Source: [Empedobacter] haloabium (GTDB lineage Bacteria; Pseudomonadota; Gammaproteobacteria; Burkholderiales; Burkholderiaceae_D). Taken from it: a DNA stretch of 64,000 bases. The notes under the pieces are model-generated. The model did no database searches and was not told the DNA's origin. It was given only the letters and a program-made list of their open reading frames with translations. Positions 33,502 to 41,941 of this stretch are shown here, in pieces (position 1 is the stretch's first letter; each line of letters starts with the position of its first letter). Position numbers and translations under genes: made by a program. The stretch spans positions 3,658,001 to 3,722,000 of the forward strand of contig CP136508.1 in assembly GCA_008011715.2 (NCBI GenBank), in the 5' to 3' direction.

Positions 33502-34623
33502 ATGAACCACCGTGCTGTCAAACAACTCGTCGCCGCCACCCTGGTCGGCTCCTCGCTGCTGCTGTCCGCCCTGCCCGCCCAGGCCGCCCAGGTGCTGCGC
33601 AACCTCGTCTCGATCGAAGGCGTGCGGGAAAACCCGCTGGTCGGCTACGGCATCGTCGTCGGCCTGAACGGCTCGGGCGACTCGACCCAGGTGAAGTTCG
33701 CCAGCCAGTCCGTCGTCAACATGCTGAAGCAGTTCGGCGTCAAGATGCCGGACGGCGCCGACGCGAAAAGCAAGAACGTGGCGGCCGTGATGGTGTCGGC
33801 CGTGTTCCCGCCCGGCTACCGCCGCGGCCAGCCGATCGACGTCACCGTCTCCTCGCTGGGCGATGCGAAAAGCCTGCGCGGCGGTTCGCTGCTGCTGACG
33901 CCGCTGCGCGCGGCCGACAACGAAACCTATGCGCTGGCGCAGGGCAACGTGGTCGTCGGTGGCCTGGCGGCGGCCGGCAAGAGCGGCTCCTCCGTCACCG
34001 TCAACACCCCGACCACGGGCCGCATCCCGAACGGCGCCATGATCGAGCGCGAGATCGCCACCGATTTCTCGACCAATTCGACCGTGCGCCTGTCGCTGAA
34101 GCGCCCGTCGTTCGAGACGGCCACCAATATCGTCGACTCGATCAACAAGAAGTTCGGCAACGTGGCCAGCACGGACGATGCCACCAGCATCGCCGTGATC
34201 GCGCCGGAAAACCCGACCCAGCGCGTGGCCTTCATGGCCAAGCTGGAAAGCCTGACCATCGAGCAGGGCCAGGAAAACCCGAAGGTCGTGTTCAACTCGC
34301 GCACCGGCACCGTCGTCATCGCCGAAGGCCTGCGTGTCAAGGCCGCGGCCGTCACGCACGGCTCGCTCAAGGTGGTCATCTCGGAAAGCTCGAAGGTCAG
34401 CCAGCCGGGCCCGCTGTCGGGCGGCCGCACCGCCGTCACGCCGAACTCCAACGTCAGCGTGGACCAGGGCTCGGGCCAGATGTTCAAGTGGCCGGCCGGC
34501 GCCAAGCTGCAGGCCATCATCGACGTCGTCAACAGCCTGGGCGCGACCCCGGACGACATCATGGCGATCCTGCAGGCCCTCGACCAGGCCGGCGCCATCG
34601 AAGGCGAACTGGTGGTGATCTGA
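33502..34623 (+). CDS. flgI: P-ring protein FlgI
   Basis: The 373-residue product starts at ATG 33502 with GAGG at 33493-33496 (a GTG at 33496 sits on that site). A signal peptide ends PAQAAQ. Family motifs: [79 protein letters not shown], and the C-terminal [38 protein letters not shown]. FlgI builds the periplasmic ring around the rod. The TGATG overlap couples it to flgJ. Confidence 0.96.
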   Translation: MNHRAVKQLVAATLVGSSLLLSALPAQAAQVLRNLVSIEGVRENPLVGYGIVVGLNGSGDSTQVKFASQSVVNMLKQFGVKMPDGADAKSKNVAAVMVSAVFPPGYRRGQPIDVTVSSLGDAKSLRGGSLLLTPLRAADNETYALAQGNVVVGGLAAAGKSGSSVTVNTPTTGRIPNGAMIEREIATDFSTNSTVRLSLKRPSFETATNIVDSINKKFGNVASTDDATSIAVIAPENPTQRVAFMAKLESLTIEQGQENPKVVFNSRTGTVVIAEGLRVKAAAVTHGSLKVVISESSKVSQPGPLSGGRTAVTPNSNVSVDQGSGQMFKWPAGAKLQAIIDVVNSLGATPDDIMAILQALDQAGAIEGELVVI

Positions 34624-35039
34624 TGGATACCCGCCTGCACGCAGCAAGCCTGCCCGCCGCGCATGCGGCGGAGGACACGTCCGCGCCGGCCATCGCGCCG
34701 GCGGACGACGCGGCCTACCGCAAGAAAGCGGAACAGGCCGCCGTCAAGTTCGAGAGCTTCTTCATCGGCCACATGCTGAAACAGATGCGCAACTCGACCA
34801 AGGAGCTGTCGGCCGAGGACAGCGTCTACAAGAACTCGATCAACAGCGACATGCTGGACATGGCGGACGGCCTGGTGGCCGACCAGCTGGCCGGCCAACG
34901 CGCGTTCGGCGTCGCCGACGCCATCCTGCGCCAGCTGATGCCGGCGCCGGCCGCGCCCCGCGGCCCTGCCCTGACCACCTCCGACGTTACCCTTAAGACA
35001 ACGCAAATTGTCGACGCGAAAAATAAGCCGCAGGCTTAA
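34623..35039 (+). CDS. flgJ: Rod scaffold protein FlgJ, N-domain-only form
   Basis: Only 138 residues, against about 300 or more for two-domain FlgJ. It contains the rod-binding domain: KKAEQAAVKFESFFIGHMLK, QMRNSTKELSAEDSVYKNSI, NSDMLDMADGLVADQLAGQR, then FGVADAILRQLM. There is no muramidase domain downstream in any frame, and the protein ends in a short polar tail. The enzymatic half is a separate gene at 25257. FlgJ of this type acts as a cap for rod assembly. ATG overlaps the flgI stop. Confidence 0.92.
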   Translation: MDTRLHAASLPAAHAAEDTSAPAIAPADDAAYRKKAEQAAVKFESFFIGHMLKQMRNSTKELSAEDSVYKNSINSDMLDMADGLVADQLAGQRAFGVADAILRQLMPAPAAPRGPALTTSDVTLKTTQIVDAKNKPQA

Positions 35040-35133
35040 TGTAACGCAGGGCGCGGTCGCCTTTAACAAGTAACGGTGCTGGCGGGGAACGAACTCCCCG
35101 GCCCGCACGGCCGATACCAGGAACCTTTCCGCC

Positions 35134-36507
35134 ATGACCATTCTTAACAACGCACTGTCCGGCGCGTCCGCTGCCCAGGCTTCACTGAATGCCTCCAGCC
35201 AGAACATCGCCAACCTGCAGACCAAAGGCTACACCCGCCAGGGCGTGCTGCTGACGGCCATCACGGCCGGCATCGGCACCCAGGGCGCCGGCTCCGGCGT
35301 CAAGCTGAGCGCGATGATCCGCTTCTCGGACTCGTACAAGAGCCAGCAGCTGTGGCGTGCCAACGCCGAGCTGGGCCAGCGCACCCAGGTCCAGCCTTAC
35401 CTGACCCAGCTGGAACAGGTGATGGGCGACGACCAGTCCAGCCTGTCCAACGGCGTCGACAACTTCTTCAAGGCACTGAACGCGGTCGGCGAGGACCCGA
35501 TGTCCGGCCCGCTGCGCGGCCAGGTCGTCACGGCCGCCAATGCCATGGCGGAGAGCTTCAACAGCATCTATGCCGTCACGCGCAACCAGCAGATCTCGGT
35601 GCAGCAGCAGCGCGACTCGGTGCTGCCGAAGTTCAACACGCTGACGAAGAACATCGCCTCGCTGAACGAGCGCATCATCGCCGCCGGCGCCCAGGGCACC
35701 AATACGTCCGGCCTGATCGACGAGCGCGACGTCGCCATCGACCAGCTGTCGCAGCTGGCCGCGATCGAGGTGCTGGAACAGCCGGACGGCTCGCGCACCG
35801 TGTCGCTGAAGACGGGCCAGCCGCTGGTGGTCGGCAAGCTGGCCGGTTCGCTGGTGATCGACTCGACCAGCGGCAGCCCCGTGCTGCAGGCCTCGTTTGC
35901 CGGCACCAACTATGCGGTGGACGACAGCCGCATGGGTGGCCAGCTGGGCGGCCTGGGCAACTTCGAACGCAACACGCTGCTGCCGCTGCAAACGTCCATC
36001 AAGGAGATGGCCGAGCAGCTGGCCACGGCCGTCAACACGACCCTGGCCGGCGGCAGCGATCCGGCCGGCAACCCTGGCCAGCCCCTGTTCGCGCTGGGCG
36101 GCGGCGGCGCCGGCGGCATCCTGTCGGTGCCGAGCGGTTTCGCCGCGACGGACCTGGCATTCGCCGGGGCCGGCTTGCCACCCGGCGACAGCACCAACCT
36201 GCAGGCCCTGGTCGCGATCAAGCAGCAGGCCATCACGCTGACCTCGGTCGGCAGCGTGACGATCGGCGACGCCGACACGCAGATGGTGGGCAAGCTGGCC
36301 ATCGACAGCCAGCAGAACCAGTCGCTGCTGAACACCGCGACGACGATCCGCCGCCAGGCCGAGGACGACTGGGCCTCCACCAGCGGCGTCAACCGGGACG
36401 AGGAAGCCATGAACCTCGTCGAGTTCCAGAATATGTACCAGGCCAATATGAAGGTACTGGCGGTGGCGAACCAGCTGTTCGATTCCACGCTGTCCATGTT
36501 CGGCTAA
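35134..36507 (+). CDS. flgK: Hook-filament junction protein FlgK (HAP1)
   Basis: The 457-residue protein begins TILNNALSGASAAQASLNAS, SQNIANLQTKGYTRQGVLL, the FlgK start. Conserved segments include LTQLEQVMGDDQSSLSNGVD, NFFKALNAVGEDPMSGPLRG and LIDERDVAIDQLSQLAAIEV. The C-terminus ends NLVEFQNMYQANMKVLAVAN, QLFDSTLSMFG. It is shorter than most FlgK (about 550 or more) because the variable surface domain is small, as in lateral systems. FlgK and FlgL bridge hook and filament and are FlgN clients. Confidence 0.95.
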   Translation: MTILNNALSGASAAQASLNASSQNIANLQTKGYTRQGVLLTAITAGIGTQGAGSGVKLSAMIRFSDSYKSQQLWRANAELGQRTQVQPYLTQLEQVMGDDQSSLSNGVDNFFKALNAVGEDPMSGPLRGQVVTAANAMAESFNSIYAVTRNQQISVQQQRDSVLPKFNTLTKNIASLNERIIAAGAQGTNTSGLIDERDVAIDQLSQLAAIEVLEQPDGSRTVSLKTGQPLVVGKLAGSLVIDSTSGSPVLQASFAGTNYAVDDSRMGGQLGGLGNFERNTLLPLQTSIKEMAEQLATAVNTTLAGGSDPAGNPGQPLFALGGGGAGGILSVPSGFAATDLAFAGAGLPPGDSTNLQALVAIKQQAITLTSVGSVTIGDADTQMVGKLAIDSQQNQSLLNTATTIRRQAEDDWASTSGVNRDEEAMNLVEFQNMYQANMKVLAVANQLFDSTLSMFG

Positions 36508-36517
36508 GGAGCACACC

Positions 36518-37414
36518 ATGCGTATCGCAACCACCCAATACCAGGCCACGCTGGGCCGCTCGCTGGAGCTGAACCAGACGATGGCGTCGCGCATCTCGCA
36601 GCAGATGTCCACCGGCCGCACCATCCTCGTGCCGTCGGACGATCCCGTGACGAACGTGCGCATCTCGCGCCTGACGCGCGAGGAATCGATCGTCGGCCAG
36701 TACCGCGAGAACATCGCGTCGGTCAAGATCCGCCTGACCAAGAACGAAAGCTACATGTCGGGCATGGTCGGCGACCTGCACGCCGCGCACGACCTGCTGG
36801 TCTGGGCCGCCGACGGCAGCAACACGCCGGACGACCTGAAGTCGATGGTCGGCAGCCTGGAAGCGCTGCGCGACTCGATCCTGTACAACGCCAACACGCG
36901 TGACCAGGAAGGCAAGTACATCTTCGCCGGCACGGCGGTGACGACCAAGCCGATCGAGTTCGACGGCACCGCCTACAGCTTCGCCGGCAATACCGGCGAG
37001 CAGAAGGTGGTGGTCGGCAACGGTATCACGCAGACCGTCAACGTCGACGTGTCCGGCGTGGAAACGGTGCTGAACGACCTGAATACCGCCATCGAGGCGC
37101 TGCGCAACACGACCACGGACTCGTCGCACGATCCGCTCAAGAGTGTGCTCAGCAACACGATGGCCAGCGTGGAATCGGCGCAGGAAGCCCTGGCCGCGAA
37201 GATCGCCAAGTTCGGCGGCGCACAGAACGTGCTGACCACGCTGGACGGCAACCACGCCAACGTCAGCCTGTCCAACAAGACGGCGATGAGGGACCTCGGA
37301 CAGCTCGATTACGGTGTCGCATCGACCGAGCTGGCGGGCTACAATATGGCTCTACAGGCCAGCTATCAGTCGTACTCCAAGATCAGCAATCTGTCGCTGT
37401 TCAACGTACTCTGA
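36518..37414 (+). CDS. flgL: Hook-filament junction protein FlgL (HAP3)
   Basis: A 298-residue flagellin-fold protein. Its N-terminus reads RIATTQYQATLGRSLELNQT, MASRISQQMSTGRTILVPSD, DPVTNVRISRLTREES, a variant of the FlgL/flagellin D0-D1 start. It contains RDQEGKYIFAGTAVTTKPIE, the FlgL-specific FAG segment, and ends TELAGYNMALQASYQSYSKI, SNLSLFNVL. The FAG motif and position after flgK identify FlgL rather than flagellin. It joins the hook to the first filament subunit. Confidence 0.94.
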   Translation: MRIATTQYQATLGRSLELNQTMASRISQQMSTGRTILVPSDDPVTNVRISRLTREESIVGQYRENIASVKIRLTKNESYMSGMVGDLHAAHDLLVWAADGSNTPDDLKSMVGSLEALRDSILYNANTRDQEGKYIFAGTAVTTKPIEFDGTAYSFAGNTGEQKVVVGNGITQTVNVDVSGVETVLNDLNTAIEALRNTTTDSSHDPLKSVLSNTMASVESAQEALAAKIAKFGGAQNVLTTLDGNHANVSLSNKTAMRDLGQLDYGVASTELAGYNMALQASYQSYSKISNLSLFNVL

Positions 37415-37465
37415 ACAATATGATCCGCTTTCTAACAATGTAGTTATTCTCGTACTGTATACGCT

Positions 37466-38506
37466 ATGCAAATCATACAGCGCTCCAGTTCCTCCGGCAT
37501 CGCCACGGACTCCGCCGGCTCAGCATCCGCGCTGGACCAGGCCGGTGTGGCGAACGCGGGCGCTGCCCGGGACGCGGCGCCGCTCAACGGCGCCCCTGCT
37601 CCGGCCCCGCTGCGGCGCGGCCTGAGCAACTGGGACCAGCCCCTTCAGAACGACATCTCCACGGCCCAGCAGGCGGTGGACTTCCTCGAGCAGAGCGCGG
37701 CCCAGCTGCGCGCGCTGAAGAGCGACCTGTCGGCCAAGCTGGCGGCGCGCCAGATGCGCGACGGCCAGGTCGAGCAGCAGGTGCGCCAGTTCAGCGACTC
37801 CTGGCGCTCGCGCCGCGAGGCGACCGGGGGCTCGCTGGACGGCCGGCTCAATTTCACGAAAGGCGAGCCGGCCAGCCAGCGCTTCTCGGTGCGCGGCATG
37901 AACCTGGCCAACCTGCGCAACGGCGCGCGCGAGACGCTGGCCGTCTCGCTGGGCGGCGGCACGCAGGGTCTGCGCTCGGTGCACCTGTCGCCGGGGCTGT
38001 CGGACAACGAGATCGTCGGCCGCTTCGACCAGGCGCTGGCGCCGGCCGGCGTGCGCGTCTCGATGGGCCAGAACGGCGAACTGGTGTTCTCCACCGACGA
38101 AGCCAACTTCCCGGCCGTGCGCGACGCCTTTGCCGTGCAGGGCAGCGGCATCCGCTTCCCCACCGGCCAGCTGAACCGGCTGAAGGTGGAGGAGGAAGCG
38201 CCGCTCGTGATGCCGGAAAACTGGGGCACGGGCGATATCGAGCAGATGCGCGAGACGCTGCACCAGGTCATGCAGGCGCTGTCGCACGTGGAGGCGGCGC
38301 TGTCCAAGGTGCGCCAGGAGCTGGCCACGGCGCAGGCCCGCGCCGAAAGCAGCATGCCGGAAATCGAGACGGCCGGCGTGGAGGACATCGCCGACAAGTT
38401 CGCCACGATTGCCAAGGAGCCGGGCTACCAGTCGCTGCAGGCGCTGACGTCCGCGCTGGTGGGCATCAATCGCGAGCGGGTGGTGTCGCTGCTGACGCTG
38501 CGCTGA
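37466..38506 (+). CDS. LafW-like hook/filament-associated protein (flagellin-IN-like motif)
   Basis: The 346-residue protein has no signal peptide. An N-terminal helix (QNDISTAQQAVDFLEQSAAQ, LRALKSDLSAKLAARQ) is followed by a beta region with NGARETLAVSLGGGTQGLRS, VHLSPGLSDNEIVGRFDQAL and GVRVSMGQNGELVFSTDEAN, the pattern of the flagellin hook-IN motif, then a C-terminal coil (IEQMRETLHQVMQALSHVEA, ALSKVRQELATAQARAE). It lies right after flgL, the position of lafW in lateral/Flag-2 loci. It ends GINRERVVSLLTLR and lacks the flagellin D0 ends. I infer a structural role at the hook-filament zone; exact function is unknown. Confidence 0.7.
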   Translation: MQIIQRSSSSGIATDSAGSASALDQAGVANAGAARDAAPLNGAPAPAPLRRGLSNWDQPLQNDISTAQQAVDFLEQSAAQLRALKSDLSAKLAARQMRDGQVEQQVRQFSDSWRSRREATGGSLDGRLNFTKGEPASQRFSVRGMNLANLRNGARETLAVSLGGGTQGLRSVHLSPGLSDNEIVGRFDQALAPAGVRVSMGQNGELVFSTDEANFPAVRDAFAVQGSGIRFPTGQLNRLKVEEEAPLVMPENWGTGDIEQMRETLHQVMQALSHVEAALSKVRQELATAQARAESSMPEIETAGVEDIADKFATIAKEPGYQSLQALTSALVGINRERVVSLLTLR

Positions 38507-38513
38507 CGTATCA

Positions 38514-38651
38514 GGCTTGGGGTCTGTCCCCGCATGGGGACTGACCCCGGTTTCTATCGTAGGCGGATGCGTGTCCGGAGATCTCTTCTGGCAACTCGTC
38601 GGCTGCGGAAAAAAACCGGGGTCAGTCCCTTTCAGGGACAGACCCCAAGCC
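38514..38651. repeat. GGGGTC inverted-repeat element, copy 2
   Basis: GGCTTGGGGTCTGTCCC (38514-38530) and GGGACAGACCCCAAGCC (38635-38651) are 17-base exact inverted repeats. Inside each end lies the second motif (GGGGACTGACCCCGGTTT and AAACCGGGGTCAGTCCC). The interior is longer than in copy 1 and unrelated. It fills the gap between the convergent LafW-like and GGDEF-EAL genes. Confidence 0.9.
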
Positions 38652-38676
38652 CGCAAACGCCGGCTTGACTCATCCG

Positions 38677-40977
38677 TCACGGCGCGGCGGCACTCGCCAC
38701 CGCCCCCGCCCCGGCCCGCGCCCCCGCATTCATCCCCACCCCGCCATCGGCCGTCAACGCCGGCCGCACCCCCGAGCGGGCCAGCGCCAGCAGTTGCCCG
38801 GCCGGCGCCGGCCGCGCGATGCCGTAGCCCTGCGCATAGTCGCATCCCGCCGCGCGCAGCAGCGCCAGCTGGGCGTCGTTCTCCACCCCTTCCGCCACCA
38901 CTTCCAGGCCCAGCTTGTGCGCCAGCACGATGATGGCCTCGCACAGCGCCAGGTCGCCCGAATCCCCCGTCAGGCCGGCGACGAAGCTGCGGTCGATCTT
39001 CAGGTAGTCGATGTCGAACTGCTTCAGTTGCGCCAGCGCCGAATGGCCGGTGCCGAAATCGTCCAGCGCCACCTGCAGGCCCATCGCGCGCAGCTGGCGC
39101 AGCTGCTCCAGCGCGGCGCCATCGGCCTCGCCCAGCAGGTCTTCCGGCACGTCGACGACGATGCTGCGCGGCGGCAGCTGCAGGCTGTCCAGGTAGGCGC
39201 GCCAGCCGTGGTTGTCGCCGCGCAGCTCGGCCGGCGAGCGGTTGATGCTGATCTGGAACGGCCGGCCCAGCTCGCGCTGCCAGGCCAACACCTGGTCGGC
39301 CGCCTGCCGGAAGGCCCAGGCGCCGATGTCCTGCAGCACGCCGGCCGACTCGGCGCCGGCGATGAAGTCGCCCGGGTTGAGCAGGCCGCGCTCCGGATGG
39401 TGCCAGCGCAGCAGTGCTTCGGCGCGCTCGATGCCGCCGCTTTGCAGGTTGATGATGGGCTGGTAGTACAGCTCGAACTCCTGCTGCGCGGCGGCGCGGC
39501 GCAGTTCGCTGGCCAGGCGCAGCCGTTGCTGCGCGGCCGCCTGCATGTCCGGGGTGAAGTAGCTGTAGCGGTTGCGCCCGCCGTTCTTGGCCGCATACAT
39601 CGCCTGGTCGGCATGGCGCAGCAGTTCCTCGGCATCGGCCGCGTCGGACGGGTACAGCGCGATGCCCACGCTGCCGGAAATCAGGCCCTGCTGGCCGGAC
39701 AGGTCGAACGGCCGGTTCAGCACGGCGATGACGTCCTGCGCCACCCGTTCCGCATCCTGCATGGCCGCCAGCCCCGGCAGGATGGCGACGAACTCGTCGC
39801 CGCCGATGCGCGCCAGCGTGTCCGACGCGCGCATGCAGCCGCCGATGCGCCGCGTCGCCTCGATCAGCAGCGCGTCGCCCTGGGCGTGGCCGAAGGTGTC
39901 GTTGATCTGCTTGAACTGGTCCAGGTCGATGAACAGCAGCGCCAGGTAGCTGCCATCGCGGCGCGCCTTGCGCATCTCGTGGCGCAGGCGCTCCTGGAAC
40001 ATATTGCGGTTGGGCAGCCCGGTCAGCGCATCGAAGTTGGCCTGGTGCCAGGCCAGGTCGGCCGCCTCCTTGTGTTGCGTGATGTCGGACACCAGGGCCA
40101 GGGCGCCCAGGTAGCCGCCCTGCGCGTCCAGCAACGGGCTGGTGGCCAGGTGCGCCCACAGCTCGCTGCCGTCGCGCCGGATGAACTTGAACTCGCGCCG
40201 CTCCGGCATGCCCTGCTGGCGCCGGGCGATGTTGCGCTCCAGGATCGAGCGCCCTTCCGCGTCCATGAAGCTGACCAGCGGGCGGTCCAGCATGTCCTCG
40301 ATGCGGTAGCCCAGCATGTCCGCCAGGCGCGGGTTGACGAAGGTGGTGCGCGCCGCCGCATCCAGTTCCCAGATGCCTTCGCGTGCCGACTGCACGATGC
40401 GGCGGAAGCGCTCCTCGCTTTTCTCCAGCGCGGCCAGCCGCCCTTCGGCGCTCTCCAGCGTGACGCGCAGGTGGACTCCGTCGCCGCTGGCGACCAGGGT
40501 CACGGGCACGCCGGCCTCGCCGCGCGTCGGCTGCAGTTGCAGTTGCTGGCGCAGCGGCTGGGCGCTGGTGCGCGCGCGTTCGATGAAGGCGTCGAAATCG
40601 GCCAGGAAGCGTTGCGCGATGAAACCGCGCAGCCGGTATCGCTGGGCGCTGGCGCGGTCGATGCCCAGCTGGCCGGCGCCGACCAGGTTGACCTGGAGGA
40701 TCGTCGTGCCGGCATCGAGCAGCAGGCAGCCCACCGGGGCCAGCAGGTGCAGTTCGCCGAACAGCGCCGCCTCGCGCTCGGCCGGCAGGCCCGGGGTGCC
40801 GGGCGCGCCCGGCAGCGGGTCGGCGCCGATCGCCAGCAGCAGCGCCTCGCGCGAATGTTGTCCGAGCAGGTGGTCGAAGCCGGCGATGACGGGCAGGCTA
40901 GCCCCGGGCAGGCCGGCCCCGGCTTCGTTAGAGACAGGAAGAACCTCGTTTGCCGCCGCGCGATCCCTGTTATCCAT
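38677..40977 (-). CDS. PAS-PAS-GGDEF-EAL cyclic-di-GMP signalling protein
   Basis: From ATG 40977 (AGGGA just upstream) the product is 766 residues without membrane segments. A divergent first PAS-like domain (about 75-180) is followed by a typical PAS/PAC (about 188-303, SEERFRRIVQSAREGIWELD ... ALVSDITQHKEA). The GGDEF domain has an intact GGDEF at 392-396 and an RxxD inhibitory site at 383-386. The EAL domain has EAL at 520-522, DDFGTGHSALAQLKQFDIDY with KIDRSF, and EGVEN. Both catalytic centres look usable, though N in INRSPAEL is set in a variant context. It may tune motility versus sessile life near the flagellar locus; linkage is only by proximity. Confidence 0.95.
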   Translation of the reverse strand: MDNRDRAAANEVLPVSNEAGAGLPGASLPVIAGFDHLLGQHSREALLLAIGADPLPGAPGTPGLPAEREAALFGELHLLAPVGCLLLDAGTTILQVNLVGAGQLGIDRASAQRYRLRGFIAQRFLADFDAFIERARTSAQPLRQQLQLQPTRGEAGVPVTLVASGDGVHLRVTLESAEGRLAALEKSEERFRRIVQSAREGIWELDAAARTTFVNPRLADMLGYRIEDMLDRPLVSFMDAEGRSILERNIARRQQGMPERREFKFIRRDGSELWAHLATSPLLDAQGGYLGALALVSDITQHKEAADLAWHQANFDALTGLPNRNMFQERLRHEMRKARRDGSYLALLFIDLDQFKQINDTFGHAQGDALLIEATRRIGGCMRASDTLARIGGDEFVAILPGLAAMQDAERVAQDVIAVLNRPFDLSGQQGLISGSVGIALYPSDAADAEELLRHADQAMYAAKNGGRNRYSYFTPDMQAAAQQRLRLASELRRAAAQQEFELYYQPIINLQSGGIERAEALLRWHHPERGLLNPGDFIAGAESAGVLQDIGAWAFRQAADQVLAWQRELGRPFQISINRSPAELRGDNHGWRAYLDSLQLPPRSIVVDVPEDLLGEADGAALEQLRQLRAMGLQVALDDFGTGHSALAQLKQFDIDYLKIDRSFVAGLTGDSGDLALCEAIIVLAHKLGLEVVAEGVENDAQLALLRAAGCDYAQGYGIARPAPAGQLLALARSGVRPALTADGGVGMNAGARAGAGAVASAAAP

Positions 40978-41190
40978 AATTCCCTGGAATGACTTCGCTG
41001 GAAAATTGTATGGGTATCCGATGCGCACGCCGCTGTCGGGCGTGCGACCGGCCTATCCTGCACGATTGGCGTCGTCGAGCCAATCCCTGGCGCCATTCTC
41101 GCGCCACGGCGCGCGCCGTGGCGCCACGCTGGCGCACGGCGATCGGGGTCTTGAAAGGCGCCGCGCGGCGCCCATGTGGACAGCGTGAAG

Positions 41191-41598
41191 TCAGCGCAGG
41201 CGCTGGCGGCCGAAGTTGTGGCCGACTACCAGCGTGGTGCTGGCGATCAGGCTGGACAGGCCCATGATCAGCTGGATCAGCTTGTCGTCCGGCAGGATCC
41301 ACAACGAGCCCTTGGGCGGCTCGACGCGGGCGACGGCGACGATCAGCGGCGCCACCCACTCGGCGTCGGCGCTAACATCGAGCACGATGGCATTGTCCAC
41401 CGTCTGCATGAAGATGTCGCCGCCCTCGGCCAGCGTGAACTGCACGCCGTAGCCCGTCTCATGGGGCCGGATGTGCTCCTGCAGCGCCAGGTTGTATTCG
41501 GCGATCCACAACTCGACGTCGGCCGGGGTTTCCAGCCCCGTCCAGGGAACGGGCCGGAAGCGCGGACGCTCGGCGTCCTGATCATTGATGTCCTGCAT
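41191..41598 (-). CDS. Hypothetical soluble protein
   Basis: A 135-residue protein from ATG 41598. An acidic first third (QDAERPRFRPVPWTGLETPA) leads into a mixed alpha/beta region (FTLAEGGDIFMQTVDNAIVL, VARVEPPKGSLWILPDDKL) and a C-terminal hydrophobic helix (IQLIMGLSSLIASTTLVVGH). The beta-strand followed by helix end recalls type III secretion chaperones of the CesT fold, but the likeness is weak. It is divergent from the DUF3460-like gene. I do not recognise a family. Confidence 0.6.
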   Translation of the reverse strand: MQDINDQDAERPRFRPVPWTGLETPADVELWIAEYNLALQEHIRPHETGYGVQFTLAEGGDIFMQTVDNAIVLDVSADAEWVAPLIVAVARVEPPKGSLWILPDDKLIQLIMGLSSLIASTTLVVGHNFGRQRLR

Positions 41599-41660
41599 GG
41601 GTTTGCTTGGAAAGAAGTGATTGACGGCAGCCCGGCAGTGTAACCGAAGGAGGAGCAATC

Positions 41661-41846
41661 ATGAAGCTGACGCAATATGTCTCGGAATTCGAGCAGTTCC
41701 TGAACGGCTACAAGCACGACCACCCGAACGTGGAAGAAGACCAGCGCCGCGGCTGGCGGATCTGGTGGGACCACCGGCTGGACCTGGATGCGGTGGACCG
41801 GCAGAAGCAGGATTCGGTGCCGCCCAATCCGTACTACTACAGCTGA
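41661..41846 (+). CDS. DUF3460-like small protein
   Basis: The 61-residue protein begins MKLTQYVSEFEQFLNGYKHD and includes HPNVEEDQRRGWRIWWD and the ending PPNPYYYS. The EDQRRGR.I.WD core and the tyrosine-rich end are what I recall for the betaproteobacterial DUF3460 family. GGAGGAG at 41648-41654 gives a strong ribosome site. Family function is unknown. Confidence 0.8.
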   Translation: MKLTQYVSEFEQFLNGYKHDHPNVEEDQRRGWRIWWDHRLDLDAVDRQKQDSVPPNPYYYS

Positions 41847-41853
41847 ACGCAGT

Positions 41854-41937
41854 GGGGTCTGTCCCCGCAGGGGACTGACCCCGAAGTTAACGGTCCGCCA
41901 GCAAACTTCGGGGTCAGTCCCTGAAGGGACTGACCCC
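41854..41937. repeat. GGGGTC inverted-repeat element, copy 3
   Basis: GGGGTCTGTCCCC (41854-41866) and GGGGACTGACCCCGAAGTT near the left are mirrored by AACTTCGGGGTCAGTCCC and GGGACTGACCCC at the right. The right tip reads ACTGACCCC instead of the ACAGACCCC of copies 1 and 2, so its outermost pair is imperfect. It fills the gap between the convergent DUF3460-like and DUF882 genes. Confidence 0.88.
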
Positions 41938-41941
41938 GACC

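Noticed and set aside
35110..35117. GCCGATAC before flgK as a sigma-28 -10 box
   Set aside because: The matching -35 (TAAAG-like) is absent at the required distance; the sequence there is AACTCCCC.
36518..37414. Reading flgL as the missing flagellin
   Set aside because: It has the FAG-type FlgL segment, lies directly after flgK, and lacks the usual flagellin D0 ends.
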